From NCBI GenBank assembly GCA_902362595.1, contig CABIXF010000031.1, positions 1 to 48,108 of the forward strand: a DNA stretch of 48,108 nucleotides, given 5' to 3'. The stretch's first letter is position 1; every line of letters begins with the position of its first letter. This DNA comes from Bacteroidaceae bacterium. Lineage in GTDB: Bacteria; Bacteroidota; Bacteroidia; Bacteroidales; Bacteroidaceae. Made by a program: the position numbers and the translations under genes. The notes beneath the pieces were generated by a model that worked only from the letters and a program-made list of their open reading frames with translations, was not told the DNA's origin and ran no database searches. This document shows, in pieces, positions 34,601-44,854 of the stretch.

Positions 34601-35240
34601 GGAGGTAGTTCACACCGTTATAATAGGTTCCAATCCATACTCCTCCTTCTCTGTCTTTCAGCATAGGATAAATGAATTTATCTGATAATGATTTTTCTTC
34701 TTCGCCGTATTGGTCATATAAATAGCTTTCGTGAGTGATAGGATTGAATATAGTAAGTCCGTCATCAGATCCAATGAAAAAGATTTCAGGTGTATATTCA
34801 ATAATAGAGTGTATGTGCAATCCTCCTTTCTTGTCACCTGGAACAAGATATTTTTCTACTTGATGTGTATTGGGATTTAATTTCCATAGTCCTTTTTCCC
34901 ATGTACCTATCCAAAGATTGTGGGCTGAGTCTTCCCACATAGCCATGGAATAAACTCCTTGGGTCTCTCCTTCAATCATGAATTCTTCAAAGGTGTTATT
35001 GGCTTTATTTAATCGGCAAAGATGATAAGGACCTGATGCCCATATATTGTTTTGCTCATCATTTAAAATTCGGATGACGATGTTATCATTTTGTGGAATC
35101 TCAAACTGTGTTAGTTTATCGGTTTGGATATTGTATAGAAATATTCCTTGTTTTTGCGTAGCAATCCATATATTTTTTTCTTTATCTTGGATGATGTAAT
35201 TTATCCATGAATGTATACCATTAGTGTCCCATTTTAACGG
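31614..35240 (-). pseudogene. Hybrid two-component system regulator (HTCS), 5'-truncated
   Basis: A PUL regulator combining sensor kinase and AraC-type response regulator. In order: periplasmic propeller repeats (WIGT-type motifs), a Y_Y_Y domain, a membrane segment (LPFKIGYFLLFILAIGLLL), HisKA with phospho-His in MIAHEIRTP (about residue 616, counted from the ATG at 34979), an HATPase (DNGKGMSEEE and GTGIGLSIV), a receiver with Asp in ISDWMMP (about 910), and a C-terminal AraC helix-turn-helix. HTCS-type sequence continues upstream of that ATG to about 35240 (DTNGIHSWINYIIQDKEKN) without a start codon or signal peptide. Roughly 80-110 N-terminal residues are missing, so sensing and export are probably lost. 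Confidence 0.85.
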
Positions 35241-35250
35241 GACACTAATG
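35219..35250. repeat. 12-bp inverted repeat at the HTCS/SusC junction
   Basis: CATTAGTGTCCC (35219-35230) and GGGACACTAATG (35239-35250) flank an eight-base loop. The left arm reads as HTCS codons on the minus strand and the right arm adjoins SusC codons on the plus strand. It marks the point where both genes lose their 5' ends. Confidence 0.8.
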
Positions 35251-37637
35251 ATGGAAGTTATTCAATTTCGCAGCCGACAAGGATTCCGGAGATGTTAAAT
35301 GCTTATCAATATGGTACTTATGTAAATGAATATGATGCAGATCCACGTCATAGTCAGCCGGGCATTACTTATTCTGATGAAGTGCTTGAGCATTATAAGA
35401 ACCATGATGATCCGATAAATTATCCAGATACAAACTGGTGGGACGAAGTGGCCAAAGATTGGGCTGGAAAAACACAGCATAGTTTGTCTGTAAGTGGAGG
35501 TACTGATAAGGTGTCATTTTATACTTCTGCCCAATATATGTGGCAAGACGCAATATATCGAAATTCAGCTCAAGACTATAAACAGTTTCAGTTGATTTCT
35601 AATTTGGATGCAAAGATTAGCAAATCGGTTCGTTTTAGTTTGGATATTTTAGGTCGTCAGGAACAGAGACAACGTGGCATTTATTCCACTCCTTACTTGT
35701 TTACTTATTTTTTTAGTACGTTCCCTGGCAGTGCTCCCTATTATCCTAATGGATTGCCTCGTGTAGGATATGATGGCATTACACGAAATGCAGCCATTAT
35801 GGTTACAGATCTTCCAGGATCTAATAATTATACCAATAATATATTGAACATTAAGCCGTTACTTCATATTGATTTGGATTTTCTTACTAAAGGTTTATAT
35901 GTAGAGGGATATGCGGCTATAGATTATACATTTAGTGACGGTAAACAAATAAATCAGCCTTATGATTTGTATTATTATGATAATGCAACTCAAGAATATC
36001 AGAATAAACGGTCTGATACGGGTCAGATTAGTTTAAATGATTGGGCTACCCGTTATTCCACCATAACTTTGAATGGACGTATTGGCTATGAACGTACTTT
36101 TAACGATGTACATAAGGTAAATGCGTTTGTGGCTTATGAACAAAGCAAATATAACTATCATACTTTGTCAGGATATCGTACGAATTTCTTGTCAAATACG
36201 TTAATGGATTTGTTTGCAGGAAGTGATGTTCCTGCTGATAAAGACAATGGCGGATATTCAGATGCAACAGCACGTGTGAACTTTTTTGGACGTGTAAACT
36301 ATTCGTATAAGGATAAATATTTGGCTGAGTTTACCATGCGTTATGATGGTTCTATGAATTTTGCTCCTGGTCATCGCTGGGGAGCATTCCCTTCTTTCTC
36401 TTTGGGATGGGTTTTGTCGGAAGAAAAGTTCTTTGAACCAGTGAAACCTTATATTGATTTCTTGAAATTGAAAGCATCATGGGGGCAGATGGGTAATGAT
36501 AATATTACAGCTTATCAGTATCTTTCTCAGTATGCCTTTACAAGTAGAGGAGCGTATTTTGGCACAGGAGATGGGGCAGCCTTGAATAAAGGTTTTTATC
36601 TGACTCGTACTGCTAATCCTTTGGTAACATGGGAAACGGCAAATACAACAAACTTAGGATTTTCTGCTACTTTCCTGAATGGAAAGTTTAGTTTGGACTT
36701 TGACTGGTTTAAGTCTAAACGTCGTGATATCTTGATTACAAGAAGTGCATCTATTCCTGCCTATTCTGGTTTGGTACTTCCTGCAGAAAACTTAGGAAAA
36801 GTCAATAATTCAGGTGTAGAAATTGTTGCGTCCTATCGTGACAAAGCAGGAGATTTTGAATGGGGAATTACGGGTAACTTTACTTATGCAGAAAATAAAG
36901 TCGTATATATGGATGAAGCGGTTGCAACTCCGGAATGGCAACGTACTACGGGTAATCCGATTGATGGACTGGTACTTTACAAAGCATTGGGAATTTATCA
37001 GAATCAGGCACAAGTAGATAATACTCCTCACATGGATAATGCAGCTCCTGGAGACTTGATTTACCAGGATACTAATGGAGATGGAACGATTACATGGGAT
37101 GATGCGATTCGTTTGAATGAATCGGCTACTCCTAAGATTGTGTATGGCTTTACTTTGAACGGGAGTTGGAAAGGACTTGATTTAAATATCTTTTTCCAAG
37201 GACAGGCAAAAGCTGTGCAATTGGTTCAGCCTACCATGAATATGGTAACAGATTTTTATGAAGGTCGTTGGCGCACTGAAAATACGGTGGAAGAAAATCT
37301 GAATGCTCGTTGGCCGAAGGCATTTATCAAGCAAACGTATGGTGATACATGGAATGGTACGGCTTCTACATGGTGGTTACGTAATGCGGCATTTCTTCGA
37401 TTGAAATCAGTTGAATTAGGATATACATTGCCTAAATCATGGACTACAAAGATGGGTATTCAGAGATGGCGTTTTTATGTCAACGGTAATAATTTGTTTA
37501 CTTTTGATAAAATGAAGATTTGTGATCCGGAGGTAGGTACATCTAAAGATGACAATGGATATGCCATTAACTCAAATGGAATTTTAGCTTATCCTTTGCA
37601 GCGTATGATTACTTTCGGAACAAACATCACTTTTTGA
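35241..37637 (+). pseudogene. SusC-like TonB-dependent transporter, 5'-truncated
   Basis: An outer-membrane glycan importer of the SusC type. The readable frame begins at the junction (SISQPTRIPEMLNAYQYG) and ends properly with TFGTNITF. Compared with the second SusC of the locus, about 270 N-terminal residues are missing: the signal peptide, carboxypeptidase-like domain, TonB box and plug. What remains is most of the beta-barrel. The only ATG early in the frame is at 35292, which would give an unexportable product. It lies 26 bases upstream of the SusD gene. No promoter for the PUL operon remains in front of it. Confidence 0.9.
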
Positions 37638-37663
37638 CGTGTTAACATTAAATTCGAGTAACA

Positions 37664-39409
37664 ATGAAAACAAAACATTTTTTATATACATTGGCTTTTG
37701 CTTGTATGAGTTGGAGCACTACTTCATGTGTGGATATATTGGATGTAGATCCGATGAATTCTTTCTCGGATGAAGCTGTGTGGAGCGACCTTGCACTTTC
37801 TGAGACTTATTTGAATGCCCAATATGCAAATCTGTGGGCAGAAAGTATGAAAGGAACTCGATTTGCTCACTTTACGGATGAAGTGTTTCAAAAGCATACT
37901 TATGGTTCAGAGAATGTGACGCAAGGATTGCTGAACTGTGATACCTATGCCATCGGTTGGGATGAAACTATGTGGGATCCTTGGGGAACGTATTATGGAT
38001 ATATAAAGAGCGTTAATCTATTTCTTGAACGTATTGATGAGGTTCCAGGAGATGAAGAATGGCGTAATTGGCAGAAAGGTCAGGCTTTGTTTCTGAGAGC
38101 TTGGAATTATCAGATGCTGTATAGTTTGTATGGTCGTGTTCCAATAGTAGACCATACGTATGGCCTGAATGATACATTTGAAGAGGTACGAGCTGATATG
38201 GATGATGTAGCTGCGTTTATTGTGAAGGATTGTGATGATGCGGCTGCCTTGCTTCCTGTTTCGTATCCTGATAACTCGGATTTTGGACGGGTGACAAAAG
38301 GAGCTGCTTTGGCTTTAAAATCGAGAGTCCTGTTGTATCAGGCAAGTCCTTTGTTTGGTACTCCATCTGCTGAAAAGTGGAAAGCAGCTGCAGATGCTGC
38401 CCATGCTGTGTTTGATTTGAATGAATATCATTTGCAGGATATTAATACGGCTAATGTAGTAACTGATCCGAAAACTGTAGGAGACGAATATGGCAATCTT
38501 TTCTTGAATCCGGAGAATCCGGAGGTTATTTTTGAGAAATTATATGATCCTAAATATGGTGCAGGTGAAAATATGTCTTATTTATATCAAGCTCCTTGTG
38601 GCATCGGTAATGGTTTTCAAGGATGGGGAAATTTTAATCCGACGCAGGAAATGGCAGATTTCTTTCAAAATGCAGACGGTTCAGTTTTTGTTCCTCAGTC
38701 TTATTGTGAAGCACCGGCAGGTACTATGCCAAGTATTTGGCAAGGGCGTGAACCTCGTTTTTATGCCGCTTTTATTTTGGATGGAGATATATGGGGATAT
38801 GGTGATGGTAGACGTGAAGTAGAGGTCTTTCGTTCAGGTGAAGAAGGTGTTACCGCAGGAAAAGACAGTGATCAGGGAGAATATTGGTGGAATGCGACCA
38901 ATACAGGTTACTCAATGAGAAAATTCTTGGATCCTAATTATAATTCAGCAGGAACAACTATGCATTCTACGCCATGGTTCTTTATCCGTTTGTCTGAAAT
39001 CTATCTGAATTATGCAGAATGTCAACTTCAATTAGGCTATGTCGAAGGGACTGAAGGAGCTCGTGAATATATAAATAAGATTCGTCATCGGGTTGGCCTG
39101 CCTGATATTCAGGCTGGTGATGATGTATGGTCGGCTTATTATTATGAGAGACAAGCTGAACTAATGTTTGAAGGACAGCGTTGGTTTGATTTGCGTCGTT
39201 GGAAAAAGATGGAAGAGTGCTATAGTAAACCTGTAACTGGTATTACGATTTATAAATATAAAGATGGAATGAAAAGATATTGGACAGGAAATGAGGTCTC
39301 TGTCAGAAATTTTGCAGGAGTAGCAGGGGCTGAGGCACATTATTGGTTGCCAGTGCCTCGTTATGAACTGCGTCGTTCTCCATTGATTGATGCACAACCT
39401 TATGAATAA
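37664..39409 (+). CDS. SusD-like glycan-binding lipoprotein
   Basis: A 581-residue SusD-family lipoprotein. The lipobox is TTSC with Cys22, followed by the typical start VDILDVDPMNSFSDEAVW. The N-terminal helical region and the C-terminal RagB/SusD pattern are complete, including FEGQRWFDLRRWKKMEE near the C terminus and a final YELRRSPLID segment. It would cap the adjacent SusC barrel at the cell surface and bind the glycan. No defect is visible, but its partner SusC is truncated and the operon promoter is gone. Confidence 0.93.
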   Translation: MKTKHFLYTLAFACMSWSTTSCVDILDVDPMNSFSDEAVWSDLALSETYLNAQYANLWAESMKGTRFAHFTDEVFQKHTYGSENVTQGLLNCDTYAIGWDETMWDPWGTYYGYIKSVNLFLERIDEVPGDEEWRNWQKGQALFLRAWNYQMLYSLYGRVPIVDHTYGLNDTFEEVRADMDDVAAFIVKDCDDAAALLPVSYPDNSDFGRVTKGAALALKSRVLLYQASPLFGTPSAEKWKAAADAAHAVFDLNEYHLQDINTANVVTDPKTVGDEYGNLFLNPENPEVIFEKLYDPKYGAGENMSYLYQAPCGIGNGFQGWGNFNPTQEMADFFQNADGSVFVPQSYCEAPAGTMPSIWQGREPRFYAAFILDGDIWGYGDGRREVEVFRSGEEGVTAGKDSDQGEYWWNATNTGYSMRKFLDPNYNSAGTTMHSTPWFFIRLSEIYLNYAECQLQLGYVEGTEGAREYINKIRHRVGLPDIQAGDDVWSAYYYERQAELMFEGQRWFDLRRWKKMEECYSKPVTGITIYKYKDGMKRYWTGNEVSVRNFAGVAGAEAHYWLPVPRYELRRSPLIDAQPYE

Positions 39410-39430
39410 TCAAAAACAAATATTTGAGCT

Positions 39431-40827
39431 ATGATGAGAAGATATATATATATATGGGAGCCTAGATGGTAGGAATGGCTTCTTTGGCTTGTACGGATTA
39501 TAGTGAACATGTAGCATATAATGAACAATATCCTCTTTCTGAAGGAAAGGAGTTGTATCGACCGTTAGAGTTTTCCGGACAGGACTGGAGAGTAGATACC
39601 TTTGCTTATTGCTATGACCGTATGGCATGTACAGAGAATTTGGCTATTTTTTGGGAAAAAGGCTTTGGAGATGATTTATCCGATCCTCCTCAGTTGGAAG
39701 GAAACGACATGCATGTAGATTTGGAAAATTTGAAAACGAAATTGGAGTACTTTTATACATATTATCGTGATAAATTGAACTTTGTAAATGAAGGTTCGTT
39801 AAGTGAAAAGTATCGTATGATGGTGATGATTCAATATTCGTTGGAAGGGACTGCTTATGGAGGAACATACGATAATAAGATTGGAGCTTTTTGGGCTGCC
39901 CCCAATAGATTACAGGACGAGAACCTGAATACGGTAGCACATGAACTGGGACATAGTTTCCAGTTGCAGATGATAGCGGATGGAAGTGATGGCTGGAGTG
40001 GAGGCGCAGGCAGTGGTTTTTATGAAATGACTTCGCAATGGATGCTGTGGCAGGTGAATCCGAATTGGATGACAGAAGAACAGTATCATTGGGATGCTTT
40101 TAAGCAGGCAACTCATAAGGCTTTTTTGCATACGGATAACATCTATCGTTCTCCTTATGTGCTGGAATATTGGAGCGAAAAACACGGAGAAAATTTCATA
40201 GCCGACATGTATCGACAAAGTCTTTCTTACGAAGATCCAGTGGATACTTATCAGCGTATGACAGGAATCACGCAAGATCAATTTATGGATGAAATATTTG
40301 ATTGTTACCGTCATCTGGTAAATTTGGATTATGAACGGGTGTATGATGTGACTCGTGTTCATGCCAATTCTTTTGAAAGTTTTAAGCCGTATATGATGGA
40401 ACTTGCGGACGGCACTTATCAAGTCAAGGCTGAACGTTGTCCTGAAAATTATGGATTTAATGTGATAAAATTGGCTGTGCCTGCTCCCGAAACTACGATA
40501 ACAGTAGATTTTAAGGGGCTGCAAGGTGAAGATGCGGATCCTGATGGTTATCCGGGATACCAGAATACGTGGTGGTATCAGCCTAATTATCGTTATGGTT
40601 TTGTGGGAATTACTCAGGAAGGCTCTTCTATATTGAGTGATGTCGGTCGGACGGATTTTTATAATCAAACGAGCAGTGTGTCTTTTACTCTTCCTGCAGG
40701 ACAACAGTTGAAATATCTGTGGCTGGTTGTAACGGCTGGTCCTAAGGATGCAAATTGGACCTTAAGTGCGCTTCCTATGGCACAATGGCCTTATACAATT
40801 AAACTTACTAATACCACTCTTCAATAA
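39431..40827 (+). pseudogene. HExxH metallopeptidase-like lipoprotein (DUF6055-like), broken signal peptide
   Basis: The long frame (453 residues from the ATG at 39466) contains the zinc motif HELGH at about residues 160-164, aromatic-rich surroundings (QSWSGGAGSGFYEMTSQWML-like), and a C-terminal beta domain. It resembles DUF6055 proteins. The mature start looks like a lipoprotein (MASLACTDYSEH), but the export signal is not readable. The likely start ATGATGAGAAGA at 39431 is in another frame, a TA-repeat lies at 39443-39455, and a TAG directly precedes the ATG at 39466. A frameshift plus a nonsense change would explain this. It lies 21 bases after SusD. Confidence 0.65.
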
Positions 40828-40851
40828 GCGTATGCTTTTATGAGTTATTAT

Positions 40852-40894
40852 AGCCGCATTCAGAAGCATGTTTTGTGATGAATGCGGCTTTTTT
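40852..40894 (+). terminator. Intrinsic terminator after the peptidase gene
   Basis: The stem AGCCGCATTC (40852-40861) pairs with GAATGCGGCT (40880-40889) and is followed by a T-run. It separates the SusC/SusD/peptidase transcript from the GH27 gene. Confidence 0.85.
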
Positions 40895-40940
40895 AGAAAA
40901 AAGAGGTACTTCTCTTGCTTTTTATCCTTAAAATGAATAT

Positions 40941-42178
40941 ATGATGAGACTTAGAACTTTTTTTGCAGGATTGGCATTCTTGTGTGGATGCAATGTGTAT
41001 GGGCAGATGTTTTTTGGAGAAGCTAAGGCATTGCCGGATTCAGTTTTTGATTCTTTGGCCCAGACTCCTCCGATGGGATGGAATAGTTGGAATAAATTCG
41101 GCTGCGATGTCAGTGAGAAGCTGATGAAAGAAATGGCCGATGCAATGGTAGAATCAGGAATGAGAGATGCTGGGTATGAATATATTGTGATTGATGATTG
41201 CTGGCAAATCGGACGGGATTCTTTGGGAAATATCATTCCGGATCCGGAGCGTTTCCCTAATGGAATAAAGGTATTGGCAGATTATATTCATAGCAAAGGA
41301 CTGAAACTCGGTATCTATTCTTGTGCAGGTTCCTATACATGTCAAGGACGTCCAGGAAGTAGAGGATATCAGTTCCAGGATGCCCGCCAGTATGCGGCGT
41401 GGGGAATAGATTACCTGAAATATGACTGGTGTTCAAATGAGGGGCAAAATGCCCGTGCGGCTTATCAGACAATGAGTGATGCTATCAAGCTAAGTGGACG
41501 GCCTATTGTATTTAGTATATGTGAATGGGGAGAGAATGAACCTTGGAAATGGGGAAAAGGGATTGGCCACATGTGGCGTGTTACCCCGGATATACGAGAT
41601 TGCTATCAATGTAAGTTTGATTGGGGGGGGGAGTTGGCGTATTAGACATTATTGATATTATGGCTGATCTTTATCCTTATGCTGGACCTGGACATTGGAA
41701 TGATGCCGAAATGTTGGAAGTTGGAAATGGAGGAATGAGTAGGGACGAATATATTACGCATTTTTCTATGTGGTGTATGCTGGCTACTCCTTTAATGGCA
41801 GGGAATGATTTACGTAAAATGGATGTGGAAACTAAAGAGATTCTTACAAATAAAGAGGTTATTTCTGTGAACCAGGATAAATTGGGAGAACAAGCACGTC
41901 GGTTCATGGATATGGGGGAAAAAGAAATCTGGGCAAAGCCTTTGGATAACGGAGAACTGGCAGTTTGTTTCTTGAATCGAACGGAAGATGTCTGGAATTT
42001 GAATTATGACTGGCATAAGCAAACGATTTATTTTGCAGATCAAATAAATATTCATAAAAAAGAATATTTAATTCGAGATTTGTGGAAACATCAAAATATA
42101 GGTACCACAAAAGAACCTACACGATGTATGATTGCTCCTCATGGAGTTCTAATGGTCCGTTTGTCCCTGAAAAAATAG
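40941..42178 (+). pseudogene. GH27 alpha-galactosidase-type enzyme, frameshifted
   Basis: A GH27 gene with a signal peptide, the family start TPPMGWNSWNKFGC, the nucleophile region YLKYDWC and the acid/base region GHWNDAEML. GH27 enzymes act on alpha-galactosides, and some on beta-L-arabinopyranosides. The frame breaks in a run of nine G at 41623-41631. The first part ends at a TAG at 41643-41645; the second part reads VGVLDIIDIMADLYPYAGP from the other frame. Seven or ten G would restore one frame of about 412 residues. This is a true frameshift, a phase-variable tract or a sequencing error. Confidence 0.88.
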
Positions 42179-42275
42179 AAAAGAGTAGATATTATAAATG
42201 GAAAAATAATCTAAGAAAATACGAAAAGAATCTATGTAATTTTACAATGTATTGATAATTAATGAATTATAAATC

Positions 42276-42306
42276 AAAAATAGTCGGCCTATGGTCGACT
42301 ATTTTT
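42276..42306 (+). terminator. Intrinsic terminator after the GH27 gene
   Basis: A perfect 11-bp stem, AAAAATAGTCG (42276-42286) with CGACTATTTTT (42296-42306). The A-run and T-run flanks allow termination in both directions. Confidence 0.85.
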
Positions 42307-42330
42307 GTAGGTGAATAGATGATATTTTTA

Positions 42331-42359
42331 TTGTTGATGGTTACTAAACTCTACATTTG
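42331..42359 (+). promoter_or_regulatory. Promoter of the GH127-like/SusC operon
   Basis: A -7 box TACATTTG at 42352-42359 has a TTG at 42331-42333, 18 bases upstream. It lies 31 bases before the ATG at 42391 and directly after a terminator, so the GH127-like gene and the second SusC form a separate transcript. Confidence 0.6.
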
Positions 42360-42390
42360 TAACAACAAAAATAAACCCAATTTATACAAT

Positions 42391-44829
42391 ATGAAGAACA
42401 GACTTTTGATATTGATGAGTGGAATAGCAGTGGTGGGATTCACTTCTTGTACCAAGCCTGCTTATCAACAGCCGGATGCTCCGATTCAGGAGGTCCCGTT
42501 TACCCAAGTACATATTAATGACGGTTTCTGGTTGCCTCGTATTGAAACGAACCGCACCGTATCTATTCCTTCTGCTTTTAAGGAATGTGAGAAAAACGGC
42601 CGTTTCGACAATTTCGCCATTGCGGGCGGATTGAAAAAAGGAGAGCATCGCGGTGATTTCTCTTTCGATGATACAGATCCTTATAAAGTAATAGAAGGTG
42701 CTTCTTATTCGCTGGCTGTAAAATATGACCCGAAACTGGATCATTACTTGGACAGTGTGATTAATATTATTGCAGCGGCTCAGGAACCGGACGGCTACCT
42801 GACGACTTGTGTGACCAACAAGTGTTACCGCCTTTCCGGATGGTGGGGACGTTCTAAATGGGAGAAACTGAACAGCCACGAATTGTATAACAGTGGTCAC
42901 ATGTACGAGGCTGCCATCGCACACTATCGGGCTACGGGTAAACGTACCTTCCTCGACGTAGCTATCAAGAATGCCGACCTGGTGTGTAAGGTGTTCGGTC
43001 CGGGAGAAGGACAGAAGCACGTGCCGTCGGGACATCCCATCATTGAAATGGCATTGTGTAAATTATATAAGGTAACGGGTGATGAAAAATACCTCAACAT
43101 GGCGAAGTATTTCGTGGAAGAAACCGGACGGGGTACCGACGGTCATAAACTGAGCGAATACAGCCAGGACCACAAACCGATTCTTCAGCAGGATGAAATC
43201 GTAGGTCATGCCGTACGTGCCGGATATCTTTATTCAGGTGTGGCCGATGTGTCTGCCTTGACAAAGGATACCGCTTATTTCCATGCCTTGACCCGCTTGT
43301 GGGACAACCTGGTGAGCAAGAAACTGTATATCACCGGTGGTATGGGCTCCCGGGCACAGGGAGAAGGTTTCGGACCGAACTATGAATTGCAGAACCATAC
43401 CGCTTATTGTGAGACTTGTGCGGCCATTGCCAATGTGTACTGGAACTACCGTATGTTCCTGGCTACAGGAGATTCCAAATATATGGATGTACTGGAACGG
43501 GCCTTGTATAATGGTGTGATTTCAGGCGTTTCATTGAGCGGCGACAAGTTCTTCTACGACAATCCGCTGGAATCCATGGGCGAACACGACCGCCAGCCAT
43601 GGTTCGGCTGTGCCTGCTGTCCGGGTAATATCACCCGCTTCATGGCTTCTGTATCTAATTATGTATATGCCACTCAGCAGAACGACATTTATGTGAATTT
43701 ATACATCCAGGGCAAAGCCGAAATGAAGACGGCCGACAATAAGGTAACGCTGGAACAGACTACTCAGTATCCGTGGGACGGCAAGATAGCCATCAAGGTG
43801 ACTCCGGAAAAGGCAGGTAAGTTTGCCATCCGTCTGCGTATCCCCAGCTGGGCAAAATCGGCTCCGGTAGCTTCCGACTTGTATGCCTATACAGATGCCG
43901 CCAAGAAATATACGTTGAAAGTCAACGGTTCCGATGTGAAAGGCATGGAAGGTGACGGTTATGAAACCCTTGTCCGCACCTGGAAACCGGGCGATGTGAT
44001 TGAATTGGATTTGCCGATGGATGTACGTCGTATCACGGCCAACGACAAAGTGGAAGTCGACCGGGGTATGGTGGCATTGGAACGTGGTCCGATTATGTTC
44101 TGCTTGGAGGGCAAAGACCAGCCCGACAGTATCGTCTTTAACAAGTTCATTCCGCGTGACGCCAAGATAAAGGCTACCTACGATGCCAACCTGCTGAAAG
44201 GGGTGATGGTATTGAGCGGAACTGCCAAAGAATTGGGTAAGGACGGCAGTGTAAAAGATGTACCGTTCCGTGCCATTCCTTATTCTACTTGGGACAATCG
44301 CGGTGCCGACCAGATGGAAGTCTGGATTCCGGAGACGAAGGAATATGCTACTCCGACGCCGGAGCCGACCATCGCTTCCAAGGCACAGACCTTTAGCATT
44401 CAGGCCCCCATCCAAAAAGATGCGCCCGAATCGGCATCTGTAATGTCTTACGCGTGGGGTGTAAACGACCAATGGGAACCGAAACGTTCTTCCGACACTT
44501 CCAAACCTTATTTCTACTGGTGGTTGAAAGATGGAACATTGGAATCGTTGGCCTATGAGTTTGACCAGCCTTACACGGTGTCGAAAGTAGAAGTCTACTG
44601 GCTCGACTTTGACCATTACGACGGCAATTTCCGAGTACCGCAAAGTTGGAAACTTTATTATAAAAATGGTGATTCCTGGAAAGAAGTAGAAACGAATGAT
44701 CAATATGGAGTGGAAAAGGACAAGTACAATGTAGTCAACTTCAAGCCAGTAAAGACTACCGGATTGAAGATTTCCGCACAACTTCAGAAAGGAGCCTCAG
44801 GAGGTATTATAGAATGGAAAGTAGAGTGA
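42391..44829 (+). CDS. GH127-like (DUF1680) beta-L-arabinofuranosidase-type lipoprotein
   Basis: An 812-residue protein from the ATG at 42391 (MKNRLLILMSG, lipobox TSC, Cys20). The DUF1680 pattern is clear from VHINDGFWLPRIETNR onward. The zinc/cysteine active-site residues of GH127 are present: Glu341 and Cys343 in CETC, and Cys409-Cys410 in GCACCPGN. The C-terminal 120 residues (from about 690) resemble a discoidin/CBM32-type domain. GH127 enzymes release beta-L-arabinofuranose, as on hydroxyproline-linked arabinans of plant glycoproteins; related families have other specificities. The gene looks intact. It lies 25 bases upstream of the second SusC. Confidence 0.88.
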   Translation: MKNRLLILMSGIAVVGFTSCTKPAYQQPDAPIQEVPFTQVHINDGFWLPRIETNRTVSIPSAFKECEKNGRFDNFAIAGGLKKGEHRGDFSFDDTDPYKVIEGASYSLAVKYDPKLDHYLDSVINIIAAAQEPDGYLTTCVTNKCYRLSGWWGRSKWEKLNSHELYNSGHMYEAAIAHYRATGKRTFLDVAIKNADLVCKVFGPGEGQKHVPSGHPIIEMALCKLYKVTGDEKYLNMAKYFVEETGRGTDGHKLSEYSQDHKPILQQDEIVGHAVRAGYLYSGVADVSALTKDTAYFHALTRLWDNLVSKKLYITGGMGSRAQGEGFGPNYELQNHTAYCETCAAIANVYWNYRMFLATGDSKYMDVLERALYNGVISGVSLSGDKFFYDNPLESMGEHDRQPWFGCACCPGNITRFMASVSNYVYATQQNDIYVNLYIQGKAEMKTADNKVTLEQTTQYPWDGKIAIKVTPEKAGKFAIRLRIPSWAKSAPVASDLYAYTDAAKKYTLKVNGSDVKGMEGDGYETLVRTWKPGDVIELDLPMDVRRITANDKVEVDRGMVALERGPIMFCLEGKDQPDSIVFNKFIPRDAKIKATYDANLLKGVMVLSGTAKELGKDGSVKDVPFRAIPYSTWDNRGADQMEVWIPETKEYATPTPEPTIASKAQTFSIQAPIQKDAPESASVMSYAWGVNDQWEPKRSSDTSKPYFYWWLKDGTLESLAYEFDQPYTVSKVEVYWLDFDHYDGNFRVPQSWKLYYKNGDSWKEVETNDQYGVEKDKYNVVNFKPVKTTGLKISAQLQKGASGGIIEWKVE

Positions 44830-44854
44830 TTATAAACCCTTAAATACAAACAAA

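Noticed and set aside
35219..35250. Site-specific invertible promoter of the SusC shufflon type
   Set aside because: Only one inverted-repeat pair with an eight-base loop is present. There is no invertible segment and no local recombinase, so deletion or misassembly is the simpler reading.
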